Below are positions 1-8,519 of a stretch of DNA of 57,686 bases, in pieces. The notes beneath the pieces are model-generated. The model was not told where the DNA came from, ran no database searches, and worked only from the letters and a program-made list of their open reading frames with translations. How positions within the stretch are numbered: position 1 is the first letter of the stretch; each line of letters opens with the position of its first letter. Origin of the DNA: an uncultured Saprospiraceae bacterium (lineage in GTDB: Bacteria; Bacteroidota; Bacteroidia; Chitinophagales; Saprospiraceae); the NCBI GenBank assembly GCA_937951685.1, contig CALFBG010000177.1, positions 1 to 57,686 of the forward strand. The letters run 5' to 3'. The position numbers and the translations under genes were made by a program.

Positions 1-176
1 TATTATTTTTATCGTTTATCGTAATTGGATTTGTCAACTCCATAAGAAGCATTAAAGCAAAAGAAAAACTAGGTCTTTTCAAGACCATTACCATCTACGG
101 AAACATATTTTTTGTACTCCTACTCGCAATTGTAATCATTGCTAATCTGATCGATATTTTTACATATTTGAATTGA
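1..176 (+). CDS. C-terminal end of an integral membrane protein (5' truncated)
   Basis: An open frame enters from the left edge (first full codon at base 3) and stops at TGA 174-176, giving 57 residues. They form two hydrophobic stretches separated by a short basic segment (SIRSIKAKEK), which is typical of a two-helix end of a membrane protein. The beginning lies outside the window and no family can be assigned. It is read as coding because the frame is open throughout, hydrophobic in a helix-loop-helix pattern, and ends just before a non-coding stretch. Confidence 0.6.
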   Translation, partial: LFLSFIVIGFVNSIRSIKAKEKLGLFKTITIYGNIFFVLLLAIVIIANLIDIFTYLN

Positions 177-392
177 TGAAACTAGCACTTAGATAAATGT
201 AGTTGAATAGCTTAAAAAAGTAAAAAAAACCAATCCCCAACGAACTATCTCCTCCCGACAACTGTTAAAATACCACACGAAACTACCTCCAGCAACAAAC
301 CCGAACGCTCCTTTTATAAAAAATTAGGACAAACTAAAGAATTTCCTTATTTTAAAGACGAACTTAATTTACGACTCGTAAAAAAATAAAGT

Positions 393-1814
393 ATGAAGCA
401 GGTATTTACACTCTTATTATCCCTCCTCTTTTACTCAACTACCATCTCCGCACAAGCAGATAAACTCTTCGGCCTTTATTGGAATGGGAACCAAGAAATA
501 TTCGCGCCGCTAGACTTATTCAATAGTACTTTTACCGACCTAAGTGTTTTACCCAGTGTTGAAAATTTAGTCAATCTAGAGAATACCATTGACCAACAAA
601 ATGGAAGGTACTTTACGAGAACCAACTTAGGTATTACCATCGTAGACATCGAAACGGGAAATCTCATTATCAATATTCCAACGACGGAATTCTTTACTCG
701 ATTTGAGTATGATGAAGTTACCAACAAACTATTCGGCGTGTATCGCGACGGCACAGAACATAGCCTTGCAGCGCTAGATTTAACGACGAATATGCTTTCT
801 GTGATTAGCCCTTTAGCCGATATTCAATATACGGTCAACTTTGATAACGCTTTTGATGTAACGAATAGAAGATATTTTATTCATACCAATTTGGGCATTA
901 CCGTGATTAATGTCGATACGGGAGATATTATCGCAAATATTCCTAATCCGAATACAGTCAGTGGATTGGAATATGATCCAGCAACGGATCAAGTTTTTGG
1001 CGTTTACTGGAATGGCACCGCAGAAAAATTTGCCGCCTTAGATTTATCTAATAATACCTTCTCTGAGCTTAGTACTTTGACGGACGTTAAATGGCTAGTT
1101 AATTTCAGTACAACTTTCGATTACCTGAATGGAAGATACTTCTTGTTTACCAATTTAGGTATTACCGTAGTTGATGCGGCAACCGGAAACATCCTCTCAA
1201 ACATTCCCAACCCAAATAATATTAGTCGATTTGAATACGGATTTTCCAACGTGGTCAGCCCAGGTCCAGCCCTATTGACCATCAATAATTTTGAAATCGC
1301 CGAAGAGGAAGATGCTGCGATCAGACTGGAATGGGAGACTAGTTTCGAGGAAGATCATAGCCATTTTATGGTAGAAAAATCACTCAACGAGGCGGCTTGG
1401 ATGCCAATGCACCGCATCGATGGAAAAGGCAATTCCGCAACTTCACAAAGCTACAGCACCGTTGATCCAAATCCAGCAGCCGGAACAACTTGTTATCGCT
1501 TAAAGCAAGTGCACCTAAGTGGTCAATTTGACTACTCGGAGGTTCAATGTGCCCGTCGCAACGATGAAAATAACAAAGTCGTAAAAGGCGTAAAGCTCTT
1601 TCCAAATCCAACTGTCGAAAATCTTTACGTAGCAGGTGATTCGGAGGAACTCAACAAGTTTTCTATTTTTAATGCTTTTGGGGAAAATGTGACCAAACAA
1701 ATTCGCCACAATTTATCGCAGGAAAACTTACTCGAACTTAATTTAGCAGAATTACCCGCTGGTATTTATTACCTGAATACCGCGACGACTAAAAAAATGT
1801 TTTTCAAGCGTTAG
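393..1814 (+). CDS. Secreted beta-propeller-like repeat protein with T9SS C-terminal sorting domain
   Basis: This 473-residue protein has a signal peptide (about residues 1-20, ending SAQA). Three tandem 88-residue repeats follow at residues 25-112, 113-200 and about 201-286. Each repeat contains a [LV]FGxYxxG strand, a LDL strand, a YF-TNLGIT strand and a TG-II-NIP strand, so each could supply two blades of a six-bladed propeller. Residues about 290-385 (LEWETS...YRLKQVH...YSEVQC) resemble the beta-sandwich module that often precedes T9SS tails. The last ~75 residues (LFPNPTVENLYV ... LPAGIYYLN) are a classic type A T9SS sorting domain, so the product should be exported across the outer membrane and cell-anchored or released. 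The ligand is unknown and no catalytic motif was seen. Confidence 0.85.
   Translation: MKQVFTLLLSLLFYSTTISAQADKLFGLYWNGNQEIFAPLDLFNSTFTDLSVLPSVENLVNLENTIDQQNGRYFTRTNLGITIVDIETGNLIINIPTTEFFTRFEYDEVTNKLFGVYRDGTEHSLAALDLTTNMLSVISPLADIQYTVNFDNAFDVTNRRYFIHTNLGITVINVDTGDIIANIPNPNTVSGLEYDPATDQVFGVYWNGTAEKFAALDLSNNTFSELSTLTDVKWLVNFSTTFDYLNGRYFLFTNLGITVVDAATGNILSNIPNPNNISRFEYGFSNVVSPGPALLTINNFEIAEEEDAAIRLEWETSFEEDHSHFMVEKSLNEAAWMPMHRIDGKGNSATSQSYSTVDPNPAAGTTCYRLKQVHLSGQFDYSEVQCARRNDENNKVVKGVKLFPNPTVENLYVAGDSEELNKFSIFNAFGENVTKQIRHNLSQENLLELNLAELPAGIYYLNTATTKKMFFKR
465..1250 (+). repeat. Three in-frame 264-bp coding repeats
   Basis: The coding sequence repeats with an exact period of 88 codons (starts at 465, 729 and 993). 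The repeats are diverged at nucleotide level but share the ordered motifs FGxYxxG, LDL, YF-TNLGIT and NIP. The second and third copies are most alike (NIPNPN). The exact register with no indels suggests a fold constraint such as propeller blades, not recent slippage. Confidence 0.8.
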
Positions 1815-2002
1815 TTAGCCATAATTTCATATTCCCAACGGAAGCGAATTTAGTTTGCACAAACACTAGCAGCTAAGCACTAATTCCTACTTGAAGAATC
1901 AAGTTGCTGGCAATGCCAGAAAGGAGGAACTATTTTTGAAAGAGATACTGAAGTCGCTTGTACCAAATCAAGCTACTTTTCTTTTCACTTAAAAATCATA
2001 CG

Positions 2003-2563
2003 ATGGAATCAATTTTCAAAATTTTATTATTCGCAATTTTACTAAGTGCTACTGCTGTCTTACAAGCACAAGTCAACGAAGCACCAGTAGCAGAAATGCT
2101 GGCCGAAGCAACTTGGGAAAAATTTGACGGAGAAGCATTTTCTATTGAATATGCTCCCGGTTGGAAATTTAGCCAATCCGGGCAGATGGGAACCACTTTC
2201 GTGTTAATGAGCGCGATGGAATCCGACCAAGATCAATTTGGTGAAAATATCAACCTCATCGTGCAAGATATCAAAGGAATGGACTTAGATTTAAAAAAAT
2301 ACGTAGAAATTTCCGAACAACAAATCAAAGCCATGATTGAGAAAAGTGAACTCACCGCTAGCGAACAACTAGAAAAAGATGGTCAAGTTTTTCAAAAAGT
2401 ACTGTTCACTGGCAAACAAGCCACCTTCAATCTTAGTTTTGAACAACGCTACTTCATTAAAAATGAAAAAGCCTACGTTTTGACCTTCACTTGCGAAGTA
2501 GATAAAGTGGAAAGCTTCCGAGCAGTTGGAGAAAAAATGTTGAATAGCTTCATTCTAAAATAA
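2003..2563 (+). CDS. Secreted PsbP/DcrB-like protein
   Basis: The start chosen is ATG 2003. An in-frame start at 1958 would place 15 polar residues before an otherwise perfect signal peptide (MESIFKILLFAILLSATAVL, cleavage near LQAQ). The mature ~165 residues contain a hydrophobic-polar pattern with SIEYAPGWKFS, a central LIVQDIKG strand and a terminal FxxxGEKMLNSF, which resembles the PsbP/DcrB (DUF1795) fold of small periplasmic proteins. The function of this group outside photosystem II is unknown. It lies 40 bp upstream of the FHA-DUF805 gene and is probably co-transcribed with it. Confidence 0.65.
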   Translation: MESIFKILLFAILLSATAVLQAQVNEAPVAEMLAEATWEKFDGEAFSIEYAPGWKFSQSGQMGTTFVLMSAMESDQDQFGENINLIVQDIKGMDLDLKKYVEISEQQIKAMIEKSELTASEQLEKDGQVFQKVLFTGKQATFNLSFEQRYFIKNEKAYVLTFTCEVDKVESFRAVGEKMLNSFILK

Positions 2564-2603
2564 GAATCGAAAAGTTCAGACGGACACTTAGCAGACAGGC
2601 AAC

Positions 2604-3227
2604 ATGACAACACGCAGCGAAGAAAAAGTATTTAAGCTCGGTACCGCCGCCGATAATGACATCCTGCTTCGGGCAAATCAAGCCCAAGCACTACAAGCGA
2701 CCATCCGCTACGCCAAAGGAGAATGGGTACTGGAAAATTTAGCGCCAGCACTTCCCATTTTCCTCAACGGAATACTTGTAGAAACACGAAAAAGCTTGGC
2801 AAAATACGATCGCATCAAAATTGGAGACCAAACCATTCACTGGCAAGATTATTTTTACGAAGGCGAAGCACAGGAACTCGGTACGGAAGACTTCAAAAAC
2901 TTCCACGGAAGAATTAGCCGCTCCAACTTTAGGGCACTTTCTCTTTTAACCATCGGCTTAATCATTTGCATTTTCTTCGTGCCCGGTATTCTCGGAACAC
3001 TTTACAGCTATTTACTCAATCGGGGCGCCATCCGCGTCGAAATGACCAACATCGAAGTCGTTCAATTCATCTCTCCTTATTTTTACTTCCTCGGATATAG
3101 TTTGCTCGGACTACTTTTTTTAATGATCTCCGTCAAGCGAATGCGCGATACCGGAAATCCTTGGTGGAAAATACTCCTCCCCCTTTACAACCTCAAACTC
3201 CTCTATTTTAAACTTTCCAAAGTCTAA
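2604..3227 (+). CDS. FHA-like domain fused to a DUF805 membrane domain
   Basis: Residues about 8-75 follow the forkhead-associated pattern (FKLGTAADNDILL, then IFLNG and a YDRIKIGDQTIHW end), a phosphothreonine-binding fold, although the usual GR-S-H core is poorly kept. A linker leads to residues about 98-207 with the DUF805 hallmarks NFHGRISRSNF, two to three hydrophobic helices and the KRMRDTGNPWWKIL signature. The protein would sit in the inner membrane with a cytosolic FHA-like head. No partner kinase is visible nearby. The DUF805 assignment is firm from its signature; the FHA assignment is weaker because key residues are degenerate. Confidence 0.75.
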   Translation: MTTRSEEKVFKLGTAADNDILLRANQAQALQATIRYAKGEWVLENLAPALPIFLNGILVETRKSLAKYDRIKIGDQTIHWQDYFYEGEAQELGTEDFKNFHGRISRSNFRALSLLTIGLIICIFFVPGILGTLYSYLLNRGAIRVEMTNIEVVQFISPYFYFLGYSLLGLLFLMISVKRMRDTGNPWWKILLPLYNLKLLYFKLSKV

Positions 3228-3799
3228 CTCCCGCATTCCCACAGGGAAAAATCTCCGTCAATCAACCGTACTACCTCCTTTAATACTGAAGTTGTTTTAA
3301 GTTTGTAAATATTTTGAGCTTTGAATTTTCGTACTAATTAAGGAAGCCCCGGAGTCTAATCCTTGAAAAGGATTAAGGTGAGGAGCCGACGCGGAGTAGG
3401 CCGAAAAGGCAGGTTCAAAATGTTCGATAATTTATATTAAGTACTAAGACAAAATTAATTTGCCATTAAATTGTGTTAGATTTTGATCAGTATTGAGGCA
3501 CGAAAACCGCCCTAAGCCTTTGCTTAGGAAGGCTTTGAGTAACGAAAAGACTGTTCAAAAGATGAGGCAAGTTAATAAGTGATTTAATTTGTCTTAGTAC
3601 TTACAACGTCTTTAATCTAATTTTAACTAGATTTTAGTCCGATTTTACGACAACTTTAGTTGGTCTTCCACGACGAACGGAGCATTTTTGAGCATTATAT
3701 TTCTGGGATACCAAGTCATTTTAAACTGAAGTTGTTTAAAAATACTACTATACCTAGACTTACGATCATTTTGTCCTTCGCAACAAAAAAAATACTATC
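3228..3799. other. 572-bp intergenic region rich in inverted repeats
   Basis: No convincing ORF is present. The region holds the core GAAGTTGTTT twice in direct orientation (3288 and 3728). It also has an 8-bp perfect hairpin (TAATCCTT / AAGGATTA, 3357-3375) and a 7-bp hairpin (CCTAAGC / GCTTAGG, 3511-3528). A 16-bp perfect inverted repeat bounds 3438-3603. GC-richer patches at 3345-3420 and 3495-3570 stand out from the AT-rich surroundings and look like structured repeat or RNA sequence. Confidence 0.6.
3438..3603. repeat. 166-bp element with perfect 16-bp inverted ends
   Basis: TAAGTACTAAGACAAA at 3438-3453 recurs as its exact reverse complement at 3588-3603. The interior carries a stable hairpin (3511-3528) and no ORF. 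Related ACTAAGACAAA sequences occur at 5090-5099 and, inverted, near 14043-14054. The layout resembles a miniature inverted-repeat or REP-like element. No target-site duplication could be defined. Confidence 0.6.
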
Positions 3800-5071
3800 A
3801 TGAAAAAATACCTCTTCTTTTTATGCTTATGGCTAACCAATTTCAGCTTTGCGCAAGCTCCGGGAAATGCACTCATTCCCGTGGAACGCCATAGCCTTAC
3901 TTCCAACTACTTGCAGGAGGAAAGAATTTTCCAAATTTACCTACCACCGAATTATCACTTTAACCCCGCAGGAAATTATCCCGTTGTTTATCTCATTGAT
4001 GGCGATTATAATTTCCAGTACGATACGGGATTAATTGAACTATTATCAGACGTGGCGGGCATCATTCCCGAAATGATCGTCGTTGGAATTTCCGACAAAG
4101 GAAGCACCAAGTACCGCAGAAATTGTACGCCCACCGGACAATCTCAAAAAGAAGGTAACGCCACCAATTACATGGCCTTTATCGAAAAAGAACTCAAGCC
4201 TTACATTCAAAAAAACTATCGCAGTTCTGCGTATGACATCCTCATCGGTCATTCCATGGGAGGTTTGTTTGTCACCAATTATTTGCTAGAACAACCTGCT
4301 GCCTTTGATACTTACATTGCCATCGACCCCTCCTTATGGGTCGGTGAATACGAAATCATCCAACGCGCAGATAGTCTACTCAAGCAAAGAAAAACTTTAG
4401 GCGCAAAACTCTTTATCTCTTTAGCCGATACCAAACAAATGGGCGTTCGTCAATTTGTCGGTGTACTCGATAAATACTTTCCCCTCGAAGAAGATTGGAA
4501 TTACGAATACTATGAAAATGAAACACACGGCTCCGTCGGTTTGATTACCATCAAAGATGCGCTACAAAGCTTATTCAAAGATTGGCACATTAGTCGACAA
4601 AAATTTTACAGCTTTAAATCTGCACAGGAAGTATTGGATCATTATAAGTTTTTTGCAACAACATTTTCAACGCGCTTTAACTTACCCAGCAATGATCTTG
4701 GCAACATTGTATATTACTATTTCCGCAAAGGATTAACCGACGAACTTAAATTACTCGAAACGGAGATTGCTACTCATTTTCCCGGTTCCCTAGATCATTT
4801 CAAAACCAGTATTGCCCTCAATCATCTAGAAAAGGGAGAACTCAAAATCGCTGAAAAAATATACCGCGAACGCATCGCCGTCAATCCTTTATCTTTTCAA
4901 TCTTACGGAGGACTAGCCAAAATATTCGCGCTACAAAAAGACTTCACACAAGCCAAACAATTCAGCAAAAAATCCTTGGAAATAGCTCAACAAGTAAAAG
5001 TAAGACAATGGCTCCTGAATGAATTGCAATCCAAAGATGAAGAAATCCAGATGCAAGCAGCCAAACAATAA
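3800..5071 (+). CDS. Secreted alpha/beta-hydrolase esterase (esterase D/Fes type) with C-terminal helical repeats
   Basis: This 423-residue protein has a signal peptide ending near FSFAQA. Residues about 25-280 form a PF00756-like alpha/beta hydrolase: the IYLPPNY opening, the VVYLIDGDYNF strand, the nucleophile elbow GHSMGG (Ser near residue 152) and a late ETHGS segment carrying a likely catalytic His. The family includes siderophore and feruloyl esterases and S-formylglutathione hydrolases; the substrate here is not evident. The C-terminal ~110 residues (LEKGELKIAEKIYRERI and following) look like one or two TPR units, an addition seen in several Bacteroidota homologues. It is monocistronic, flanked on both sides by repeat-rich spacers. 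Confidence 0.85.
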   Translation: MKKYLFFLCLWLTNFSFAQAPGNALIPVERHSLTSNYLQEERIFQIYLPPNYHFNPAGNYPVVYLIDGDYNFQYDTGLIELLSDVAGIIPEMIVVGISDKGSTKYRRNCTPTGQSQKEGNATNYMAFIEKELKPYIQKNYRSSAYDILIGHSMGGLFVTNYLLEQPAAFDTYIAIDPSLWVGEYEIIQRADSLLKQRKTLGAKLFISLADTKQMGVRQFVGVLDKYFPLEEDWNYEYYENETHGSVGLITIKDALQSLFKDWHISRQKFYSFKSAQEVLDHYKFFATTFSTRFNLPSNDLGNIVYYYFRKGLTDELKLLETEIATHFPGSLDHFKTSIALNHLEKGELKIAEKIYRERIAVNPLSFQSYGGLAKIFALQKDFTQAKQFSKKSLEIAQQVKVRQWLLNELQSKDEEIQMQAAKQ

Positions 5072-5241
5072 ATAATTCTATAAGTAAATACTAAGACAAA
5101 GTGATATTACCCTTATTAAGATAAGCTCGATTAGAACTTGTTCTAATAACAAACCAGACATAGAAAATGTATTAAGCTCCTTCTTCGAACTAATTTTTGT
5201 ATTTTAGCTACGACAATGCTTACGAACCTAGTTTTAAAATA

Positions 5242-5313
5242 GAAATTGTTTGAAAACTATATTGAGAATCGAAGATAAAGGCTTGATTGTCAATATAGTT
5301 TTCAAACAACTTC
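5242..5313. repeat. Near-perfect 24-bp inverted repeat (long hairpin)
   Basis: Bases 5242-5265 and 5290-5313 are reverse complements at 23 of 24 positions, separated by a 24-nt loop. The outer ends carry the GAA(A/G)TTGTTT core found at other intergenic sites. It lies just before the DUF3267 start (5332) and after an ACTAAGACAAA copy (5090-5099). It has no T-tract, so a simple intrinsic terminator is unlikely. Confidence 0.85.
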
Positions 5314-5331
5314 ATAAGTACTTAGTGGCTC

Positions 5332-5949
5332 ATGAACATTCAACCAGAAGAATTAACCGCGCGAGGATATCGACAAAAAGATAGCTTAAACCACCAGGAG
5401 TTAATTCCTTTCGTACAAACTTACCTCAAGAAAAAAACCTTTAGTAGCCGCTTATTTAATCTGCTAAATTTACTATTTCTGCTTGTTTTCGTAGCCTTTT
5501 TTAGTTACAACTACGCCCAAGACAACTTTAGTTTTAGCGACGGTTTTAGTTATACCGGAATGGGAATACTCATTGCCTTGTCCCTCATTCCCATCCACGA
5601 ATATTTACACGTCTTAGCTTATCGCTACGTCGGTGCCACCAAAACCGCCTACGATGCCAATTTGAAAAAATTCTATTTTATGGCCATTGCCGATCGCTTC
5701 GTCGCCAACAAAAAAGAGTTTTTTATTGTTGCCTTAACGCCTTTCCTCAGCGTTTGCGTAGCGATTGGCATTTCACTCTTTTTCCTCAAAGGTCTTTGGA
5801 TCTGTACTGCACTCTCCGTCTTGGTTACCCACACTACTTTCTGTTCCGGCGACTTTGCCTTACTCAGTTATTTTGATTTTCATCAAGACAAAGAGATCGT
5901 TACTTATGATGATCGCTCGAGTGGCATTTCTTATTTTTACGAAAAGTAA
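5332..5949 (+). CDS. DUF3267 putative zincin metalloprotease membrane protein
   Basis: This 205-residue membrane protein has about four hydrophobic segments (near residues 40-58, 72-90, 128-152 and 155-170). The second ends in HEYLH, an HExxH zinc-binding motif inside a membrane helix, which is the hallmark of the DUF3267 group of site-2-protease-like zincins. A later ALTPFLSV segment could correspond to the conserved NPxxP-like region. Substrates of this group are unknown. It stands alone, with a strong hairpin 19 bp upstream of its start. Confidence 0.75.
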   Translation: MNIQPEELTARGYRQKDSLNHQELIPFVQTYLKKKTFSSRLFNLLNLLFLLVFVAFFSYNYAQDNFSFSDGFSYTGMGILIALSLIPIHEYLHVLAYRYVGATKTAYDANLKKFYFMAIADRFVANKKEFFIVALTPFLSVCVAIGISLFFLKGLWICTALSVLVTHTTFCSGDFALLSYFDFHQDKEIVTYDDRSSGISYFYEK

Positions 5950-6032
5950 TACTAGTACAGCACTCAATGACCCAATCCTTTTTCTGGTAAAAACTCCCAG
6001 CACTCAAATTGAAGTTATTCTAAAATATTTTT

Positions 6033-7835
6033 ATGCAAACACAATTTCTTTTTCTACTCTGGATATGCCTTATCAGTCATACAACAGTCGCTCAAACTAG
6101 GGTTCATTTCTTGCTGCAAAATGTTCCTGCCATGCAGATGGATTCCGTTGGCATCCGAGGAGATCAAGCGCCATTAAGTTGGCAAAAATCACTCCCCTTG
6201 CGAGCTACCAAAAATGGCTTTGAAATTAGTGTAAACTTTCCTGCAACAGTAACAGACATTCAGTTTAAATTCGTTGTATTTAATCACGATCAAGCCGTAA
6301 CCTGGGAAACGACCGAAAATAGGACACTTGTTCTCCATCAAAAAAACTTAAGCACTACACATGAATGGGACGTAGAACAAAGCGTTGACTTGAGCACTTT
6401 AAAAAAGTTAAGCGTCGCACAATTGCAGGCAGATTATGCTTTGGTAGAAACGATGATATTACAAGTTCATCCCGGTACTTATCGTTACAATGACGAAGCC
6501 AGCATTCAAAAAGGATTAGCCACCCTCAAAGCAAAGTTTCAACAACCACTCTCTCACGGAGCAGCCTACTTGGCGCTTTCTAAACTGACCGCTCAATTAC
6601 AATGCGATCATACTAAAGTTGGTTTTAACAATCAAAACAAAACCATCAATTCGATCATTCATTACCAAAAAGACAAGTTGCCTTTTACCTTTAAATGGCT
6701 AGACCAAAAGATGATTGTCGAATACAATGCCAGTGAAGAAAATACGCTACGCCGTGGAACCGAAATTTTAAGTATTAACCAAGTGCCCGTCGCCACGATC
6801 CAAAAAAAGATACTTCCCTACATCGCCGCCGACGGCGCAACGGATGAAAATCGAGTTCGCAAAATGGAAGTTGATGGTTTTGATTTTCGATATAATGCTT
6901 TTGACATCTTTTACCCTTTACGCTTTCCACTAGACGGCGACCAACTCCACTTAACGACTAAAGCCTTCGGAGAAAATGAAGTTAAAACCATAAGCGTTCA
7001 GACCATTACGCGCAGCGACCGTACAAAGCGACTACTCGAAAGATATCCCGATTTTCCAAAAAACCGCGATGAACTCTGGCATTTTGAAATTAATCAAAAC
7101 AACGTAGGCATACTTCGTTTAAATTCTTTTGGTTTGAAAGGTTGGAAAGCCATGAGCATCGACTATAAAAAATACCTCGCCGAAGTATTTCAAACGCTAC
7201 AAAGTCAAAAAGTAAAACAACTCATCCTCGATATTCGAAAAAATACTGGCGGAATGGATGAAATGAAAAAGGAATTGTTTCGCTACTTTCCAATTGATAC
7301 CACTACTGCACAGCGCATTACCCGCGAAGGAAGAACAAGGTTTAGAAGCTTCCCAGAAAGTTTAAAACCTTACGTAGCAACTTGGGGAAATCCTTGGTAC
7401 TATGAATTAAATCCCGACCGTATAGACACAACTAATGGCTATTATATTTTCTACGAAAAAAATCCACCTTATCAAAATCATCAAGCAGCGGAGTTTGTTT
7501 TCCGAGGAGATATTTATTTACTAACCAGCGCTACCAATACCTCTTTGGCTTTTTATCTCGCCCAAGATTTTAGACAAAACCAACTCGGCACTGCTATTGG
7601 TCAAGCCACGGGAGGAAATCTACGCGGTATTAATGGTGGCAATATTTTATTCTTTCGCTTACCCAATTCAGAGATAGAAATTGATGTTCCCATCATGGGT
7701 AATTTCACGAAAAAGCCACAAGCTAATCAAGGCGTACCCGTAGATATTGAGACACAAACTAATTTGACCGATTTTTACCATGCCGTAGATAAAGAAATGC
7801 AAGAAGCCTTGAAACAGATCGAGCGAAAGAAATAG
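6033..7835 (+). CDS. Secreted S41-family peptidase with N-terminal starch-binding-like domain
   Basis: This 600-residue protein has a signal peptide (about residues 1-20, ending TTVAQ). Residues about 22-105 (VHFLLQNVPA...SVGIRGDQAPLSW...FKFVV) resemble a CBM20/starch-binding beta-sandwich, often seen as an accessory domain in Bacteroidota esterases and peptidases. A helical region and a PDZ-like part (EILSINQVPV) follow. The C-terminal S41 core has LRLNSFGLKGW, LILDIRKNTGG and DIYLLTSATNTS, whose last Ser is the likely nucleophile. The usual catalytic Lys could not be placed with confidence. Probably an envelope peptidase of unknown target. The GNAT gene follows 84 bp downstream. Confidence 0.8.
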   Translation: MQTQFLFLLWICLISHTTVAQTRVHFLLQNVPAMQMDSVGIRGDQAPLSWQKSLPLRATKNGFEISVNFPATVTDIQFKFVVFNHDQAVTWETTENRTLVLHQKNLSTTHEWDVEQSVDLSTLKKLSVAQLQADYALVETMILQVHPGTYRYNDEASIQKGLATLKAKFQQPLSHGAAYLALSKLTAQLQCDHTKVGFNNQNKTINSIIHYQKDKLPFTFKWLDQKMIVEYNASEENTLRRGTEILSINQVPVATIQKKILPYIAADGATDENRVRKMEVDGFDFRYNAFDIFYPLRFPLDGDQLHLTTKAFGENEVKTISVQTITRSDRTKRLLERYPDFPKNRDELWHFEINQNNVGILRLNSFGLKGWKAMSIDYKKYLAEVFQTLQSQKVKQLILDIRKNTGGMDEMKKELFRYFPIDTTTAQRITREGRTRFRSFPESLKPYVATWGNPWYYELNPDRIDTTNGYYIFYEKNPPYQNHQAAEFVFRGDIYLLTSATNTSLAFYLAQDFRQNQLGTAIGQATGGNLRGINGGNILFFRLPNSEIEIDVPIMGNFTKKPQANQGVPVDIETQTNLTDFYHAVDKEMQEALKQIERKK

Positions 7836-7919
7836 TTGAACGCTGGAACTTTTTATCTTTTTAGAAAGTTAAAACAGAATAAAACATTCATCCTCCTGCT
7901 TCAGTCCCTTTACGAAAAC

Positions 7920-8462
7920 ATGACGAAAATTATAGAAACAGAACGCTTAATCCTCAGAGCGATCGTAGCGACCGACGCTACTGATTTATTTGCGATGGAT
8001 CGACTTCCCGAAGTACACAAATACCTAGGCAATCAACCCAAATTAACGCTGGCAGCAATCGAAGCAGAAATCAAACACATTCAGCGGCAATATTCAGAAA
8101 ATGGTATCGGCCGTTGGGCGGTCATCGAAAAAAAAAGTCAGCAATTGATTGGTTGGTCCGGTTTAAAGTTCTATACCCAACCGATGAATCAACATTGTAA
8201 TTTTTACGAATTGGGCTATCGCTTTCATCCTCAAGCTTGGGGAAAAGGATTTGCTACAGAATCGGCACGCGCGTGGCTAGCTTATGGCTTTGACCAAATG
8301 CAACTTACGGAAATATTTGCGATCACGGACGCTCGACACGAAGCCTCACAAAAAGTATTAACCAAAGTTGGTTTTCAATACGTCGAGACCTTTATGGATG
8401 AAGAAGATGATCCTACGACTTGGTATCAAATCAAGCTTGCTGATCGAAAGAAAACGGACTAG
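7920..8462 (+). CDS. GNAT-family N-acetyltransferase
   Basis: The frame is open from 7836, but the family begins with the ETERLILR motif, so the ATG at 7920 (MTKIIETERLILRAI) is taken as the start, giving 180 residues. Motif A for acetyl-CoA binding is seen as YELGYRFHPQAWGKGFATESARA, shown in part as QAWGKGFA. The end contains a conserved SQKVLTKVGFQ. This is the RimJ/RimL-like subgroup that acetylates protein N-termini or small amines; the acceptor cannot be predicted. It lies between an S41 peptidase and a VOC gene on the same strand. Confidence 0.85.
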   Translation: MTKIIETERLILRAIVATDATDLFAMDRLPEVHKYLGNQPKLTLAAIEAEIKHIQRQYSENGIGRWAVIEKKSQQLIGWSGLKFYTQPMNQHCNFYELGYRFHPQAWGKGFATESARAWLAYGFDQMQLTEIFAITDARHEASQKVLTKVGFQYVETFMDEEDDPTTWYQIKLADRKKTD

Positions 8463-8519
8463 TCAGAAAAGACCAAACTGTAAATACACTCCTTCCAAAG
8501 TATTCAAAATAATCCACTC

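Noticed and set aside
1958..2002. Upstream start for the PsbP-like protein
   Set aside because: The extra 15 residues disrupt a textbook signal peptide that starts at 2003.
7836..7919. Upstream start for the GNAT protein
   Set aside because: The family begins with the ETERLILR motif just after the ATG at 7920; the extra residues match nothing.
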